Assembly (NCBI GenBank): GCA_025201865.1
Contig: MU602696.1
Location: 71,504-87,559, forward strand
Reading direction: 5' to 3'
DNA length: 16,056 nucleotides
From: Ramicandelaber brevisporus
Lineage: Eukaryota; Kickxellomycota; Ramicandelaberales; Ramicandelaberaceae
The position numbers and the translations under genes were made by a program. Shown here one piece after another: positions 14,937 through 16,056 of the stretch (position 1 is its first letter; each line of letters opens with the position of its first letter). The notes beneath the pieces are model-generated. The model saw nothing but the letters and a program-made list of their open reading frames with translations, made no database searches and had not been told where the DNA came from.

Positions 14937-15227
14937 TCAGTTTATTGAAGCACAACTGGATTGACTGATGTCGATAAGATTCATCTGTTCAACTGACCAA
15001 TACCACTGGCAGATCATAGGGATATTATTAATCTCGACAGAGACTCTCGACACAGGATTGATGCTGTTTAGGTCTCCGGCTACCGAATGCTCACTTGAAT
15101 CATGTTTCAACCCTAGTTGACTGTCGAGTACCACTCTCTTCAAATTGATGGCACGATGTGGAGGAATGGTCCCTATTAACTTGTCATCCTGAGTCGAAAG
15201 GTGATATCCTTGGGTCTCATTTAGCAT
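14937..15227 (-). CDS. Small orphan ORF, doubtful gene or relic
   Basis: This 96-codon ORF starts with ATG (15227-15225) and ends with TGA. The product has no signal peptide, transmembrane segment or motif I recognise; the fragment INLKRVVLDSQLGLKHDS looks vaguely like the strand-loop of a leucine-rich repeat, so it could be a decayed F-box/LRR remnant. It lies entirely between the pseudoprotease and Med27. I consider a real gene less likely than chance or relic. Confidence 0.2.
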   Translation of the reverse strand: MLNETQGYHLSTQDDKLIGTIPPHRAINLKRVVLDSQLGLKHDSSEHSVAGDLNSINPVSRVSVEINNIPMICQWYWSVEQMNLIDISQSSCASIN

Positions 15228-15447
15228 AGATCACGCATGATTAGGCGTTGTTTAACATTGGATGGGCTACTATTAATTATAAACTGGCTGCCAATTTTGA
15301 TATGTGTGAGCGCTCAACTCGAAAGATTGCCGTCGTTTCGCTTAGAGTTTCTTCATAGATACGAATTGTTCTAAACAATAGTTGTACGCCATCTGTATAA
15401 AGATGTAAAAAAAAAACCAAAACAATAAAGTATTATTTTTTAACTGC

Positions 15448-16056
15448 CTACGCGGAAGCAGGCTGACAATACATGTGAAAGGCTTTGGGTACATGCGATG
15501 GGTCCATCTGAGGACTGAACGTGCGAACAGTGGGCAGTGATGGACCGAGTTGAGGTGACAGCGAGGCTAGCCCGATGTTGAGTGCAATGTGGCGGTTGCA
15601 CTGACTGCATGGTTCGTAAAATAGAGTGCGATAGGAACTCAGCCACTCGACGAACCGAACAATGCGCGTCTCAGGCTTGAGGGAGGAGTTGGACAGGAAA
15701 GCATCGCATGCGTGCAGAATCGGATTGACGAGGGATGTGAATGTCGGCGACACGGCATTCACTTGGCCTGGCCGCGGATTAGCTGGATGCACTTTGACTC
15801 GCAATGCAGTCAAGCTGTCAACATTGATCGAGACGGCTGCAGTGAGTACATTCACAACCGTGCAGTTCAGAGTGAAGAAGCCAGCTGCAGACTGGCGATC
15901 AACCGCGACCGATACATCGTTGGCCAAGTTGGATAACCGCAGCTGTTCTCGCAGCAGTTCCTCCAAGCGAGCCACATCCAACACATCACTCTTCTCGCTT
16001 GATACATCATCGAGGTTTGGCGGCAGTGGCTGCAAAACAGCCGGCTCAGGAATCCT
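15448..16056 (-). CDS. MED27: Mediator subunit Med27, C-terminal part (5' end beyond the window)
   Basis: The minus-strand frame is open to the window edge, giving 202 residues before the TAG at 15450-15448; no in-frame ATG marks a start at the edge (the codon at 16035 is TTG), so the gene continues outside. Med27 is a tail/upper-middle subunit of the Mediator complex that links activators to RNA polymerase II. The family signature is the C-terminal zinc-binding segment: SYRTLFYEPCSQCNRHI (Cys codons at 15609-15607 and 15600-15598), LPTVRTF and then FHMYC (His 15477-15475, Cys 15468-15466), a CxxC...HxxC arrangement. Upstream, LTALRVKVHPANPRPG and ETRIVRFVEWLSSYRTLF fit the fungal Med27 C-terminal domain. 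The N-terminal helical part is outside. The identification rests on the tail motif. Confidence 0.78.
   Translation of the reverse strand, partial: RIPEPAVLQPLPPNLDDVSSEKSDVLDVARLEELLREQLRLSNLANDVSVAVDRQSAAGFFTLNCTVVNVLTAAVSINVDSLTALRVKVHPANPRPGQVNAVSPTFTSLVNPILHACDAFLSNSSLKPETRIVRFVEWLSSYRTLFYEPCSQCNRHIALNIGLASLSPQLGPSLPTVRTFSPQMDPSHVPKAFHMYCQPASA

Larger units (their letters stand above)
14741..15447. other. Intergenic: pseudoprotease leader/promoter and Med27 3' region
   Basis: This 707-base gap lies between two minus-strand genes. The pseudoprotease leader is CAA-rich in the mRNA sense (14742-14785). A 96-codon minus-strand ORF occurs at 14937-15227. From 15240 to 15440 the sequence is A/T-rich with no gene seen; an A-run and AATAAA at 15424 lie on the plus strand, the opposite strand to the flanking genes. 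Confidence 0.55.

Noticed and set aside
14061-14948. 295-codon plus-strand ORF antisense to the pseudoprotease
   Set aside because: It begins at TTG and has no recognisable domain, while the minus-strand frame has a signal peptide, six fold cysteines and a transmembrane helix.
15712-15936. 74-codon plus-strand ORF opposite Med27
   Set aside because: It is antisense to the Med27 C-terminal domain and contains no motif.
16033-16035. Apparent start of Med27
   Set aside because: The codon is TTG and the frame remains open to the window edge, so the gene is partial and its start lies outside.
1-16056. Transposon, CRISPR, tRNA or rRNA content
   Set aside because: No transposase, reverse transcriptase, terminal repeat pair, spaced direct repeats or cloverleaf was recognised; the only repeats are microsatellites and short local duplications.

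Overview
The window looks like fungal nuclear DNA from an early-diverging (zygomycete-grade) lineage. The evidence is an Rrp14/SURF6 ribosome-biogenesis protein, a Skt5/Chs4-type chitin synthase activator with a C-terminal CaaX box, and a Mediator Med27 tail, together with two trypsin-fold (S1) proteins. All eight gene models are uninterrupted by introns, leaders are pyrimidine-rich, and low-complexity Q/N/D/S tracts are abundant. Among intron-poor fungi rich in S1 proteases, Kickxellomycotina-like Zoopagomycota would fit, but that placement is an inference I cannot test here.

Layout. A few codons that may end an upstream plus-strand gene lie at 3-50. Three plus-strand genes follow: SURF6/Rrp14 (290-1819), a secreted, probably GPI-anchored S1 protease (2601-3845) and the Skt5/Chs4-like Sel1-repeat protein (4473-7187). 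Skt5 converges on a block of five minus-strand genes: an EED/ESC-like WD40 protein (7464-9494), a ZNF277-like zinc-finger protein (9728-11359), an F-box/leucine-rich-repeat protein (11692-13101), a membrane-anchored S1 pseudoprotease (13598-14740) and the C-terminal part of Med27 (15448 to the window edge). No tRNA, rRNA, CRISPR array or recognisable transposon was seen.

How the genes relate. This is mostly a collection of independent eukaryotic genes, not an operon-like system. Two themes stand out. The first is surface biology: an intact S1 protease with a GPI-like tail, a chitin synthase regulator, and an S1-fold receptor-like protein that has lost all three catalytic residues but carries a transmembrane helix and a cytoplasmic PPPPY motif. 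The second is chromatin and transcription: a candidate Polycomb EED homologue directly next to a ZNF277-type protein, with Med27 further along.

The most interesting items are the transmembrane pseudoprotease and the EED-like protein, followed by the unusual S1 pocket and activation site of the intact protease, an exact SH3-ligand consensus at the start of the Skt5-like protein, and a perfect 11-bp inverted repeat with a competing alternative stem at 13413-13456.
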